DNA of 64,000 nucleotides from Roseateles sp. DAIF2. Lineage in GTDB: Bacteria > Pseudomonadota > Gammaproteobacteria > Burkholderiales > Burkholderiaceae_C. Every line of letters starts with the position of its first letter. Positions within the stretch are counted from its first letter, which is position 1. A program made the translations under genes and the position numbers. Below are positions 1 to 8,841 of this stretch, one piece after another. Location: contig NZ_CP049919.1 of assembly GCF_015624425.1 (NCBI RefSeq), positions 186,001 to 250,000 of the forward strand, in the 5' to 3' direction. The notes under the pieces are model-generated. The model was not told the origin of the DNA. It saw only the letters and a list, made by a program, of their open reading frames with translations, and ran no database searches.

Positions 1-1
1 G

Positions 2-1549
2 GAAAGCCAGGTTGACTACTTTTACGATGCGGCGGATCGGCTTGTCCGGGAAATACAGACCGTGGATGGAAGAAGTCAGGTCATTGAGAACAAGTATGAC
101 TCCCTTGATAGGAGAGTATCAAGAACAATAAATGGTCAGCAGGAAGTGGCTTATGGGTGGGATATAGCCAATCGCCTCAGGGAAATCCGCTATGCCGGAG
201 GTGTCACGTCTTATTCATGGGACGCGGCCGGCAGACTGACCCGGAAGTCTCTTCCAAATGGGATCGCGGTGGACTATCGATATGACGCCGCAGGACAGGT
301 CCAGTCAATATCTTATGTCGCGGCAGACGGCTCTGTGGTCGAGCGTATTGGTTATAGCTATGACGCCAGAGGTCAGAGAACCAGCAAGACATCCTTGAAA
401 AGCCAGAATCGCAGCGAAAGTCCAATTTCAGCAGAATATGACGCTTCCGATCGAATGATCCGGCTGACGCTGATGCCGGGCAAGCCTGGCGCACAGTCAT
501 GCGCGCTTAGCTACGATGGAAATGGCAATTTGATGGAGAAGGTATGCAATAGCGGATCTGCGGTCACCAAATATGTTTGGGACTCCAAGGATCAATTGAT
601 TGGAATTGAAAGTGATGGGTTGCTTGCGAGATTCCGTTATGACGCTCTGGGGCGCCGGATAAGTCGGAGCATCAATGGGCAGGATGTTCAGTATATTTAC
701 GATGGTGAGCAAGTCGTGGCGGAGACGAAGGGCGGGGAGGTCACAAATTTCCTGACCGGGCTGGCTGTCGATGAATTGATCGCCGTCTATAACAATGGTC
801 AGCAGCGGGTTATGCTGACCGATGCGTTGGGCTCTGTGCTCGGGGAGGTGCGTCAGGACGGTTTGATCGTTAACGCAAGGTCATACTCTCCATATGGTGA
901 GACATCGGCTGCTGGTCAGGCGGCAATGGATGTTGCCTATACAGGCCGTGAATACGATGCTTTCAATATTTACTATTACCGATCAAGATTCTACGATCCG
1001 CAATTAAAGAGATTTTTATCGGAAGACCCGCTGCGTATAACGGGAGCATTCAATGCGTATGCTTACGTAGATGGAGACCCCGCTTCTCTGACGGACCCGG
1101 AAGGCACGTTACCAATAGCGCCGCTGCTTTGGGCTTATGCGCGTTGCGTAGCGCAATGCACAGCGCGCTCGATGGCTTCTCAGGCCATCAGAGATCGTTC
1201 AATCGACTGCATTGACCCCTGGGATACTGCGAGAGACTGCGCCCTTGAATGCTTGAACCCTTTCAAATGGGTGGGCGGTGGAAAAACACCGGGCATCCTT
1301 CCCAAGCTCCCTAAGGGCAAGGGTAGCGTGCCGCCGTCGCAGCGCGACAAGAAGCGGACTTGGTCGGAAGCGGAGCAAAAGAAGAAATACAAGGAACAGG
1401 GCGAGCGTTGCGCAAGCTGCAAGCAGCCAAAGCCATTTGAAGATACTCAAGGGCATCACAAAAACAAACGTCACGCTGATGGTGGCGGAGCAGAACGGAA
1501 GAATCATGGGCAAGTTTGCACGACTTGCCACAAGGAAATACATAAATGA
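2..1549 (+). CDS. RHS-repeat protein, 3' part, with C-terminal HNH nuclease toxin domain
   Basis: The reading frame is open at the left edge, so only the last 515 or so residues are present. They contain many YD/RHS repeats (YDAAGQV, YDALGRR, YDGEQVV types) up to about residue 290. The RHS-associated core follows (SRFYDPQLKRFLSEDP at about 326-342, then DPEGT near 365), after which such proteins are normally cleaved. The last 75 residues are a different module: CASC, then GHHKNKRH, then NHG, CTTC and HKEIH, which reads as an HNH nuclease with two CxxC zinc-ligand pairs. RHS proteins deliver variable C-terminal toxins to competitors, often through type VI secretion; a DNase role here is inferred from the HNH motif. 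GC is clearly lower than in the rest of the window. The stop overlaps the next start as ATGA, the usual toxin-immunity arrangement. Confidence 0.88.
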   Translation, partial: ESQVDYFYDAADRLVREIQTVDGRSQVIENKYDSLDRRVSRTINGQQEVAYGWDIANRLREIRYAGGVTSYSWDAAGRLTRKSLPNGIAVDYRYDAAGQVQSISYVAADGSVVERIGYSYDARGQRTSKTSLKSQNRSESPISAEYDASDRMIRLTLMPGKPGAQSCALSYDGNGNLMEKVCNSGSAVTKYVWDSKDQLIGIESDGLLARFRYDALGRRISRSINGQDVQYIYDGEQVVAETKGGEVTNFLTGLAVDELIAVYNNGQQRVMLTDALGSVLGEVRQDGLIVNARSYSPYGETSAAGQAAMDVAYTGREYDAFNIYYYRSRFYDPQLKRFLSEDPLRITGAFNAYAYVDGDPASLTDPEGTLPIAPLLWAYARCVAQCTARSMASQAIRDRSIDCIDPWDTARDCALECLNPFKWVGGGKTPGILPKLPKGKGSVPPSQRDKKRTWSEAEQKKKYKEQGERCASCKQPKPFEDTQGHHKNKRHADGGGAERKNHGQVCTTCHKEIHK

Positions 1550-2271
1550 GTTTTAATGGCGAGGTGATATCAAGGCTTGATATCGCCGAAGCAATTTCCA
1601 GTAGTGGCTATTTTTGCTTTCATGTATCAGGAGATTTGACACCTCGGTGGAGCTACACGGTAGGTCGATCGGCTGCAGGTAAGTGCGATCTTGTTTTTGC
1701 CGGTGGGTTGATTTACGGCCCGCGAGCTGTCATGAGAATTATTGATAGAGTTGCGAGTTCTGGAATTGATCGGTCGGGGGAGTCGATAGGTATACCCGGG
1801 CTGGGCAAATTCTCCTTGCACCCGCTTCACCATACCTCGCCAAAAGACCTGACATTTTGGGTAGAGCACTACGCTGATGGGCTGGATGCTCGGTTGATGC
1901 AATTGGTGCCAGACGCGCAGCACAAGACGAAAGAAGTACCGGATCTGTCCGAGAGGTGGCAATCCATGGGGTCTCCCGGCTGGCGGTGGTTGACGGAAAC
2001 CTGGGATTTTGATGTACCCGGAAATGGACTGGTTACGATTGACTTGGGTGTACTGCGGGGACAACCGGTTCGAGAGTTGGTTCGTTGGGGTGAGGACTCA
2101 TGGGAGGCATTTTCCGGAAATCCAGCAGAAATGAGGAAAAGGGACATGCGAGTAATTAATGTCGCTACCCTTATATCCTTGGATTCGACAAATGAAGTCG
2201 CACTTCGCCTTAGTGTCGGCGGCGGGGTATGGAGGGAAGGGTGCGAAACTCCGTGGATCGACTGGGAGTGA
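1546..2271 (+). CDS. DUF4262-like protein, candidate immunity protein for the RHS nuclease
   Basis: A 241-residue cytosolic protein with no signal peptide. Its N-terminal half (about residues 10-120) looks like DUF4262: a hydrophobic strand, then RWSYTVGRSAAGKCDLVF, then a small-residue stretch and helix. The C-terminal half (about 140-241) was not recognised. The start overlaps the RHS stop by four bases, so the two are probably translated together. Position directly behind a polymorphic toxin tip is the main reason to call it an immunity protein; DUF4262 itself has no firmly established biochemical function that I can cite. Base composition is AT-richer than the flanking chromosome, like the toxin. 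It could also be an unrelated cargo gene of the RHS locus. Confidence 0.75.
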   Translation: MSFNGEVISRLDIAEAISSSGYFCFHVSGDLTPRWSYTVGRSAAGKCDLVFAGGLIYGPRAVMRIIDRVASSGIDRSGESIGIPGLGKFSLHPLHHTSPKDLTFWVEHYADGLDARLMQLVPDAQHKTKEVPDLSERWQSMGSPGWRWLTETWDFDVPGNGLVTIDLGVLRGQPVRELVRWGEDSWEAFSGNPAEMRKRDMRVINVATLISLDSTNEVALRLSVGGGVWREGCETPWIDWE

Positions 2272-2480
2272 GTCGGACGACAGAGGCCTTCAATTTGAAC
2301 TTCTGGCCGGGAACTTGAATCGACGGAGATGTCCAGATTCAAGGGTGGTTTTGAGCATTCGCTCACGCAGCAAGCAACCGACGGTCGGGTCATTCGATGG
2401 TTGCATTGAGATTCACAGGCATCCCGATGCTGATTTCCGACTGCGTGCAATGGAGTGGTGTGCCCTCTAGGAATTGGAAA

Positions 2481-4202
2481 ATGATCCATCGACTCTTTTC
2501 TTCCAGCGATGCTGTTGCCGGTGCGCTGTTGCTGTCGATGACGTCGGCTCTGGCGGTTCAAGCACCCGGTGCTAGCCGGGATCCTGCCGTAGCAGGCGAC
2601 ACCGATCGCCTGATCGTCAAATACCGCACCGCCACCACTTCTTTGCAGAAGTCTCAGCAGTCGCAACTGCAGGCGGCCGGTTCACTGCGCGCCAGAACTC
2701 AACTGGCGCTGAACGCCGCAAACGTGGTCGGAGCGTCGCTGCGCCCTCTGCGCGAGACCGCTCAGAGGGCCCAGGTGCTGCAACTCGATCGCCCGCTGAG
2801 CGTCGCCGCTGTTGCGCAGATGGCCGCCCAGCTGCGCCGCGACGATCCCGATGTCGAGTACGCCGAGCCGGACCTGCGCATGCGGCCGCACTGGACGCCG
2901 GCAGATCCTTACTACGGCAGCTTGTGGGCTCTGCATGATCCGCTGGCCGGCATCCGCCTGGCCTCGGCCTGGGACCGCAGCCGGGGGCAGGGCGTGACCG
3001 TGGCGGTGCTGGACACCGGCTACACCGCCCATGCCGATCTGCAGCCGAATCTGCTGCCGGGCTATGACTTCATCGGCGACGCGGCCAGGGCGCGCGACGG
3101 CGACGGCCGCGATGCCAATGCCGCCGATCAGGGCGACTGGCGCTACGCCGGTGAATGCCCGGCGCCCATGGGCGGCGCCGCCAACAGCTCCTGGCACGGC
3201 ACCCATGTGGCCGGCACCATTGCGGCGCTGGCCGACAACGGCGTCGGCATCGCGGGTGTTGCACCGCAGGCGAAGATCCTGCCGCTGCGCGTGCTGGGCA
3301 AATGCGGGGGCTACACCTCGGACATCGCCGACGCCATCGTCTGGGCGGCCGGCGCTTCGGTCTGGGGCCTGCCGGCGAACCCCTATCCGGCCAAGATCCT
3401 CAACCTGTCGCTGGGGGGCGTCGGCAGCTGCGGCCAGACCTATCAGGATGCCGTCAACACGGCGCGCAACCTGGGGGCGCTGGTGATCGCCTCGGCCGGC
3501 AACGACGACACCGATGTGCTGAATGCCACGCCGGCCAACTGCACCGGTGTGCTCGCCGTTGCGGCGACGGATACGCAGGGCAGCAAGGCCTCGTTCTCGA
3601 ATTACGGCTATCGCATCTCGCTGGCGGCGCCCGGCGTGAGCATCTACTCTACCTACAACAGCGGCAGCAACTGGCCCGCCACCGAGACCTACCAGTACAT
3701 GCAGGGCACCTCGATGGCCGCGCCGCATGTGAGCGGCGTTGCGGCCCTGATGCTGGCGGCCAACCCCTATCTGAACGATCGCGATCTCGAGCGCCTGCTG
3801 CTGCGCACCGTCAGGGCCTTTCCCGGCAGCTGCAGCTCCTGCGGTGCCGGCTTGCTGGATGCCGCCGCCGCGGTAGCAGTCGCGGCCGGCAATCCGGCGG
3901 CGGCGCCGACGGTCGAGATCATGTCGCTGGCCTTCAGCGGCGGCCTGGGTCAGACCGCGCGCGAAGCGATGGTCACCAACGGACAGGGGCCCTATGCCTA
4001 CCAATGGGCGGTCAGCAACCCCGAGTTCCGCCTGCAGACTCCCACCGCGCGCAACACCCGGATCAATGCCAGCGTGCCCTATTGCGAGACCGTCAGCACC
4101 AATCTCATGTTGACCGTGACCGATGCGCAAGGGCGCAGCGGCTCGGCCAGCACCTCCATCCGCTTCACCAGCCCGCGCGTGCCCGGGCGTCAATGCCCAT
4201 GA
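2481..4202 (+). CDS. secreted subtilisin-like serine protease (S8 family)
   Basis: 573 residues. The ATG at 2481 was chosen because an AGGA lies about 10 bases upstream and the protein then starts with a signal-like N-terminus (hydrophobic run at about 11-26). Residues 40-135 resemble an I9-type propeptide. The catalytic domain follows, with the triad visible as Asp178 (VLDTG), His239 (HGTHVAG) and Ser411 (GTSMAAPHVSG). The last 80 residues form an Ig/PKD-like domain with strands such as YAYQWAVS and LMLTVTDAQG. Expected role is extracellular protein degradation after propeptide removal. The stop overlaps the start of the next gene as ATGA, so the protease and the PAP2-type enzyme are probably one operon. 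Confidence 0.92.
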   Translation: MIHRLFSSSDAVAGALLLSMTSALAVQAPGASRDPAVAGDTDRLIVKYRTATTSLQKSQQSQLQAAGSLRARTQLALNAANVVGASLRPLRETAQRAQVLQLDRPLSVAAVAQMAAQLRRDDPDVEYAEPDLRMRPHWTPADPYYGSLWALHDPLAGIRLASAWDRSRGQGVTVAVLDTGYTAHADLQPNLLPGYDFIGDAARARDGDGRDANAADQGDWRYAGECPAPMGGAANSSWHGTHVAGTIAALADNGVGIAGVAPQAKILPLRVLGKCGGYTSDIADAIVWAAGASVWGLPANPYPAKILNLSLGGVGSCGQTYQDAVNTARNLGALVIASAGNDDTDVLNATPANCTGVLAVAATDTQGSKASFSNYGYRISLAAPGVSIYSTYNSGSNWPATETYQYMQGTSMAAPHVSGVAALMLAANPYLNDRDLERLLLRTVRAFPGSCSSCGAGLLDAAAAVAVAAGNPAAAPTVEIMSLAFSGGLGQTAREAMVTNGQGPYAYQWAVSNPEFRLQTPTARNTRINASVPYCETVSTNLMLTVTDAQGRSGSASTSIRFTSPRVPGRQCP

Positions 4203-5443
4203 GTCGTGCTGCCGCTCCTGTCAGACCCGCAGGGCTGGCGGGCCTGTGCCTGCTGCTGACCTGTCTCGGTGCGCCGGTCCGCGCCGCCGAGACCCCGGTG
4301 CAGCTGAGCGCTCCCGAAGCCACCGGCGAGCGCGTCAGCGAGCTGACCTTCCGCAGCAGTACCGCGGTGGTACGCACGCGCCAGCACAACCCGCTGCGCG
4401 CCGCCCGCATCTTCAGCTATCTGCGCGTCGCGCAATGGCGCGCGCTGCAGACGCCGGCCGGGGCGGCCGCCGACGCGCCGGCCCAGGCGGCGCTGCTGGA
4501 CATCAGCCTGGCCCGGACCGCCGCCTGGCTGCTGCCTCAGGAGGCGCAGGGGGCCTGGCAGACGACGTCGCTGCGCGCGCAGCAGGGCCTGGCCAATGTT
4601 GCGCAGCAGACGGCGCTGCAGGACGCGGCCGAGAGTGTCAGCGCCGCGCTGCTGCAGCGCAGCCTGACCGATGGTGCCGACGCCCGCCGCCGCCCGCTGG
4701 CCAAGCCGACCTGGCAGCCCGGCGTCTGGGCCCGCACGCCGCCGTTGTTCGCCGAGCAGCCGACCGAACCCCAGGCGCCGCAATGGACGCCCTGGTGCGC
4801 GGGGACCGAAGCCCTGCAGCCTGAGCCGCCGCCGGCCTATGGCTCGGCGCGCTGGATCGCGGACATGCGCGAGGTGATGACGGTGCGCGCGGCGCTCACC
4901 CCTGCGCAGAAGGAATCGGCCGAGCGCTGGAACCTGGACGCCGGCAGCATCACGCCGCCGGGCGTCTGGAATGCGGTGGCGCTGGACCATCTGCAGCAGC
5001 ACCCGCGCCCGCCGGCCCAGCGCGCCGAGCTGCTGGCGCGGCTGAACATGGCGATGCACGACGCCCTGGTGGCGGCCTGGCGCATCAAGGTGCAGTACTG
5101 GGGCGAGCGCCCAATCACCGCGATCCAGCGCGAATGGCAGCCGGATTTCCAGCCCTGGCTGGTGACGCCGCCCTTTCCGGGCTATGTCTCCGGTCATTCG
5201 ACCGTGTCCGGCGCCGCGGCCGCGGTGCTGACCTTCTACGCGCCCGAGGCCGCGCCGCGTTGGCGCGCCTTGGCCGAGGAGGCCTCGATGTCGCGCCTGT
5301 GGGGCGGCATCCATCCGCGCTATGACAACGACGCCGGCCTGGAGCTGGGGCAGCAGGTGGGGCGCCTGTGCCTGCCGCAGCGCCCGTCATCGCCGCCCGC
5401 AGCCGGCGGTATCGCCGCCGCCGCTCAGGGGACCAGCCAGTAG
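4199..5443 (+). CDS. secreted vanadium-haloperoxidase / PAP2 superfamily enzyme
   Basis: 414 residues with an N-terminal signal peptide ending near CLGAPVRAAE. The C-terminal third carries the full vanadate/phosphate-binding signature of acid phosphatases and vanadium haloperoxidases: Lys297, Arg304-Pro305, Ser331-Gly332-His333, Ser365-Arg366, His372 and Asp376, with the expected spacings. The fold serves either phosphomonoester hydrolysis or halide oxidation; sequence alone does not decide which, and the long N-terminal extension is closer to VCPO-like proteins. The start at 4199 overlaps the protease stop by four bases; an ATG six bases earlier (4193) is possible. The 3' end overlaps the convergent gene by 19 bases. 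Likely periplasmic or extracellular. Confidence 0.85.
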   Translation: MSRAAAPVRPAGLAGLCLLLTCLGAPVRAAETPVQLSAPEATGERVSELTFRSSTAVVRTRQHNPLRAARIFSYLRVAQWRALQTPAGAAADAPAQAALLDISLARTAAWLLPQEAQGAWQTTSLRAQQGLANVAQQTALQDAAESVSAALLQRSLTDGADARRRPLAKPTWQPGVWARTPPLFAEQPTEPQAPQWTPWCAGTEALQPEPPPAYGSARWIADMREVMTVRAALTPAQKESAERWNLDAGSITPPGVWNAVALDHLQQHPRPPAQRAELLARLNMAMHDALVAAWRIKVQYWGERPITAIQREWQPDFQPWLVTPPFPGYVSGHSTVSGAAAAVLTFYAPEAAPRWRALAEEASMSRLWGGIHPRYDNDAGLELGQQVGRLCLPQRPSSPPAAGGIAAAAQGTSQ

Positions 5444-6102
5444 CTCGGTGCGCTGCGCTGGCGGTTCCCGCACAGCCGCTGCACGCGCATCAGCCATTGC
5501 TGCTGCCCGGCCTGGTCGTCGCTGGCGGACGAGAGGCGCCATTGGCCCTCGCTGACGGCGGCGTCACCACCATCGATGGCGCCCGCGCCACGCCGCTCCG
5601 TCTCCCAGCGCAGCTCGAAGCGTTCATGCGCCTCGGCCTGCCAGCGCGCCAGCACCGCACGCCCGGCCGGCTCGCGAACGCTGGGCAGGGGTTGCGGCAC
5701 CGGGCAGGAGGTGTCGGCCGGGGCCTGCTGGAACTGGCGCAGCAGGGCCGGCCGCGAGCGCGACCCGTCGGCGCACAGGCTGATCAGTTCCACCTGCAGC
5801 TTCAGCAGTCGTTCCGGCGCGGGGCTGGCGGGCAGCGCGAACTGCGGCTGCTCGGTGCTGAGTTCCAGGGTGTTCAGCACCTCGGCTTCCGGCACGCGCC
5901 ATTGCGCCCACAGCAGATAGGCGCGTGCCGCGGGCACCGGTTCCCAGTGCAGGGCCATGGCGCCGCCGTCGCCCCGCGTCGGCAGCATTTCCGGGCTCGG
6001 AGCCGGGCAGGTCTGGGCCGCGGCGCTGCCGGCCACGAGGCACAGGGACGCCAGCAGCGCTGTCCATGGCACCGCTCGTTCGTGGGGTAGTGAAACCGTC
6101 AT
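5425..6102 (-). CDS. secreted protein of unknown function, fibronectin-III-like
   Basis: 225 residues. The N-terminus has a clear signal peptide (hydrophobic 12-27, cleavage after SAAAQ). The mature part holds two strand-rich modules with conserved Trp and Tyr positions (ALHWEPVPAARAYLLWAQW, then ARWQAEAHERFELRWETE), the pattern of fibronectin type III domains, and four cysteines that could form disulfides. No catalytic motif was found. It converges on and overlaps the preceding gene by 19 bases. A role in binding or scaffolding at the cell surface is only inference. Confidence 0.68.
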   Translation of the reverse strand: MTVSLPHERAVPWTALLASLCLVAGSAAAQTCPAPSPEMLPTRGDGGAMALHWEPVPAARAYLLWAQWRVPEAEVLNTLELSTEQPQFALPASPAPERLLKLQVELISLCADGSRSRPALLRQFQQAPADTSCPVPQPLPSVREPAGRAVLARWQAEAHERFELRWETERRGAGAIDGGDAAVSEGQWRLSSASDDQAGQQQWLMRVQRLCGNRQRSAPSYWLVP

Positions 6103-6219
6103 AACTCGGTACGCTCCGGTGTCCTAGGATGAGGGGCAGGTGTTGCCCGGTCCAGCAATCCATATCGTCGGCGCGGCAGGCGCCTTCATCACCAAGAAAT
6201 CGCAGCGGAGGATAACGTG

Positions 6220-6750
6220 ATGTGCAGAGCATTGAGAAGCGGCCTCATGGCCGCGGCCCTGAGTGCCGCCGCCGGTGTTGCATTCGCGGGACCGGTGTCG
6301 TTGAAGGCCGATGGCAGCTGGTTCAGTTTCAACGTGCTCGATGGCGCGCCGGGCTGGAGCAGCGACGACGGCAGCCCGCTGGAGTTCAGCTTCAGCAGCA
6401 GCAGCGCCTTCACCCTGCGCATCACCGATTTCTTCTTCGCCGGCGAATCGACCGGCCTGAAGGTGAACGGCAGCTACCTCGGCCAGACCGCTCTGGTGCC
6501 GGAGGACCTGAACGAGTTCGCCGCCACGCCGGGCGATGCCTTTGGCAATCCCGTCTGGAGCCAGGGCAGCTGGGTGTTCGGTCCGGGAAGCTATGTGTTC
6601 AGCGGGGATCTGGCCTTGTCGCCAAGCTTCCAGGGGCTGATGGCCATCTCGGTCTTGGGCGCCCAGAGCGTGCCGGAGCCGGCGGCGCCCTTGCTGCTGG
6701 GCGCGGCGCTGGCCAGCCTGGTGCTGGCGCGGCGTTATCGCCGGCGTTGA
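6220..6750 (+). CDS. PEP-CTERM sorting-domain protein
   Basis: 176 residues. The ATG at 6220 is preferred over an in-frame GTG three bases earlier because GGAGGA at 6207-6212 is well spaced. The protein has a signal peptide (cleavage near AFAG), a serine-rich beta-strand body and a typical PEP-CTERM tail: VPEPAAP, a transmembrane helix, then RRYRRR. Proteins of this type are recognised by exosortase, cleaved, and exported in Gram-negative bacteria that make exopolysaccharide. No exosortase gene is in the window. The function of the body is unknown. Confidence 0.88.
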   Translation: MCRALRSGLMAAALSAAAGVAFAGPVSLKADGSWFSFNVLDGAPGWSSDDGSPLEFSFSSSSAFTLRITDFFFAGESTGLKVNGSYLGQTALVPEDLNEFAATPGDAFGNPVWSQGSWVFGPGSYVFSGDLALSPSFQGLMAISVLGAQSVPEPAAPLLLGAALASLVLARRYRRR

Positions 6751-6829
6751 GAAGGCGGCGCCAGAGTCCTGGACAATAGACGTCTTGAGCGCGCGTCAGC
6801 GCAGCCCCAACCCACGAGACGTTCAATCC

Positions 6830-7078
6830 ATGACCGAAGCCAGCAACAAACCCGCGCTGCCCGACCACCTCTCCATCGACCCGCGCAGCCCGCACCATGT
6901 GGCCGCGGTGTTCGAGCATGACATCGGCATCCTGTTCAACGGCAAGGAGCGCGTCGATGTCGAGGAGTACTGCATCAGCGAGGGCTGGGTGAAGGTGCCG
7001 GCCGGCCGCACGGTGGACCGCAAGGGCCGCCCGCTGCTGATGAAGCTCAAGGGCAAGGTCGAGGCCTTCTACAAGTAA
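6830..7078 (+). CDS. DUF3297 family small protein
   Basis: 82 residues, highly charged, no signal peptide or membrane segment. The sequence matches the DUF3297 pattern from end to end: DHLSIDPRSPHH, FEHDIGILFNGKERVDVEEYC, SEGWVKVPAG, LKGKVEAFYK. The family is a conserved cytosolic protein of about 80 residues with no assigned function. The start at 6830 fits the family length; in-frame codons upstream add unrelated sequence. It stands alone between the PEP-CTERM gene and gspA. Confidence 0.85.
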   Translation: MTEASNKPALPDHLSIDPRSPHHVAAVFEHDIGILFNGKERVDVEEYCISEGWVKVPAGRTVDRKGRPLLMKLKGKVEAFYK

Positions 7079-7119
7079 GCAAGCCCAGCCTCCGTCTTCT
7101 CCGCTTTCGCCCGTCGCGC

Positions 7120-8814
7120 ATGTACGCCTCCTTCTTCGGCCTGCAGCACGAGCCGTTCTCGATCGCGCCCGACCCGCGCTACCTGTTCATGAGCGAACGC
7201 CACCGCGAGGCGCTGGCGCATCTGCTCTATGGGATCTCGGGCGGCGGCTTCGTGCTGCTGACCGGCGAGATCGGCGCCGGCAAGACCACGGTCTGCCGCT
7301 GCTTCCTGGAGCAGATCCCGGCCGACTGCAACGTCGCCTACATCTTCAACCCCAAGCTCACCGCGCGCGAGCTGTTGAAGACCGTCTGCGAGGAGTACCG
7401 CGTCGCGGCGCAGCCCGGCGAGAGCCCGTCGGTGCCGTCGATGAAGGACTATGTCGACCGGCTGAACCATTTCCTGCTGCGCGCCCATGCGGACGGGCGC
7501 AGCAATGTGCTGATCATCGACGAGGCGCAGAACCTGGCGCCCGAGGTGCTGGAGCAGCTGCGCCTGCTGACCAATCTGGAGACCAGCGAGCGCAAGCTGC
7601 TGCAGATCATCCTGATCGGCCAGCCCGAGCTGCGCGACATGCTGGCGCGCCCGGAGCTGGAGCAGCTGGCGCAGCGCGTGATCGCGCGCTTCCATCTGAC
7701 CGCGCTGTCCGAGGCCGAGACCGCGCAATATGTGCAGCATCGCCTCGGCGTCGCCGGGACGCTGCAGCAGCCCTTCGAGCGCGGCCTGTTCAAGCGCATC
7801 CATCGCCTGTCGCGCGGCGTGCCGCGGCGCATCAACCTGCTGTGCGACCGCGCGCTGCTCGGCGCCTATGCGCAGGGTCATGCGCGTGTCGACCGCCGCA
7901 CCCTGGCCCGCGCGGCGGCCGAGGTGTTCGGCGAGGATGCCCGCGCGCGCAAGAAGAAAACCGGCGCATCGCAGCGCAGCTGGCTGCTGGGTGCCCTGGG
8001 CGCGGCCGGCGCGGTCGCGGTGTTCGCCGCGGCCTCGTCCTATTACGGCCTGCTGCCCTCGGCGAGTCGACCGGTGCAGGCGCAGACGGCACCAGCCGTC
8101 CCCCCCGCTCCGGTCGCCGCGGTCGCCAGCGCGCCGGCGCCGATGACGATCGCCGACGAGACGCAGCTGAGCGAGGCGCTATTCACCGACGCGGCCCAGG
8201 CCCGCCGGGCCTTGGCAACGGCCTGGGGCGTCACGCTGCCGCAGGCTTTTTCTTCCCCAGAGGCCGTGGACTTCTGCGACGCGCTGAAGAAGACGACGAC
8301 CAGCAAAACCACGGCCGAGTTGCCGCTGCAATGCTTCCGCAGCGACGAGGGCCTGGCCCTGTTGCGCCTGCTGGGCCGCCCCGCGCTGCTGCGGCTGCCA
8401 GAGGATGCCGGCTATGCGCTGCTGACGGGCCTGGACGAGCGTCGCGCCATCCTGCGCCTGCCCTCCGGGGCCGAGCGCCGGCTGGACCTGTTGCTGCTGA
8501 GCCGCCAATGGCGCGGCGAGTTCCTGACCCTGTGGCGCGCGCCGCCAGGCGGCTATCAGAAGAGTCGCATCGCCAGCGAGGCCGGCATCGGCTGGCTCGA
8601 TCAGCAGCTGGCCAAGGCCTTCGGCGAGCCGCCGCTGGCCGAGACGGCCGGCGGCTCGCGCAGCCGCTACGACCAGGAGCTGCAGGCCCGCATCGCGGCC
8701 TTCCAGCGCGCCCAGGGCCTGCACAGCGACGGCCGCGCCGGCCCAATCACCCTGATGCAGCTGAACCGCGCGGCCGGCCTCGACGAGCCCCGCCTGGCCG
8801 GAGCTCCGAGGTAG
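7120..8814 (+). CDS. gspA: GspA/ExeA-type AAA ATPase with peptidoglycan-binding domain
   Basis: 564 residues. An AAA ATPase occupies about residues 1-270 with Walker A at 49-57 (GEIGAGKTT) and Walker B at 131-138 (LIIDEAQN). A basic linker leads to one transmembrane helix at about 287-312. The periplasmic part is Ala/Pro-rich, then has a C39-peptidase-like or linker segment, and ends with a peptidoglycan-binding fold near 515-550. ExeA/GspA with ExeB/GspB uses ATP to open peptidoglycan for assembly of the type II secretin. gspB follows 27 bases later. The other gsp genes are not in this window, so the pair is separated from any core secretion cluster. Confidence 0.9.
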   Translation: MYASFFGLQHEPFSIAPDPRYLFMSERHREALAHLLYGISGGGFVLLTGEIGAGKTTVCRCFLEQIPADCNVAYIFNPKLTARELLKTVCEEYRVAAQPGESPSVPSMKDYVDRLNHFLLRAHADGRSNVLIIDEAQNLAPEVLEQLRLLTNLETSERKLLQIILIGQPELRDMLARPELEQLAQRVIARFHLTALSEAETAQYVQHRLGVAGTLQQPFERGLFKRIHRLSRGVPRRINLLCDRALLGAYAQGHARVDRRTLARAAAEVFGEDARARKKKTGASQRSWLLGALGAAGAVAVFAAASSYYGLLPSASRPVQAQTAPAVPPAPVAAVASAPAPMTIADETQLSEALFTDAAQARRALATAWGVTLPQAFSSPEAVDFCDALKKTTTSKTTAELPLQCFRSDEGLALLRLLGRPALLRLPEDAGYALLTGLDERRAILRLPSGAERRLDLLLLSRQWRGEFLTLWRAPPGGYQKSRIASEAGIGWLDQQLAKAFGEPPLAETAGGSRSRYDQELQARIAAFQRAQGLHSDGRAGPITLMQLNRAAGLDEPRLAGAPR

Positions 8815-8841
8815 CGAGAGAGTCAGCGAAGCAGAACCGCC

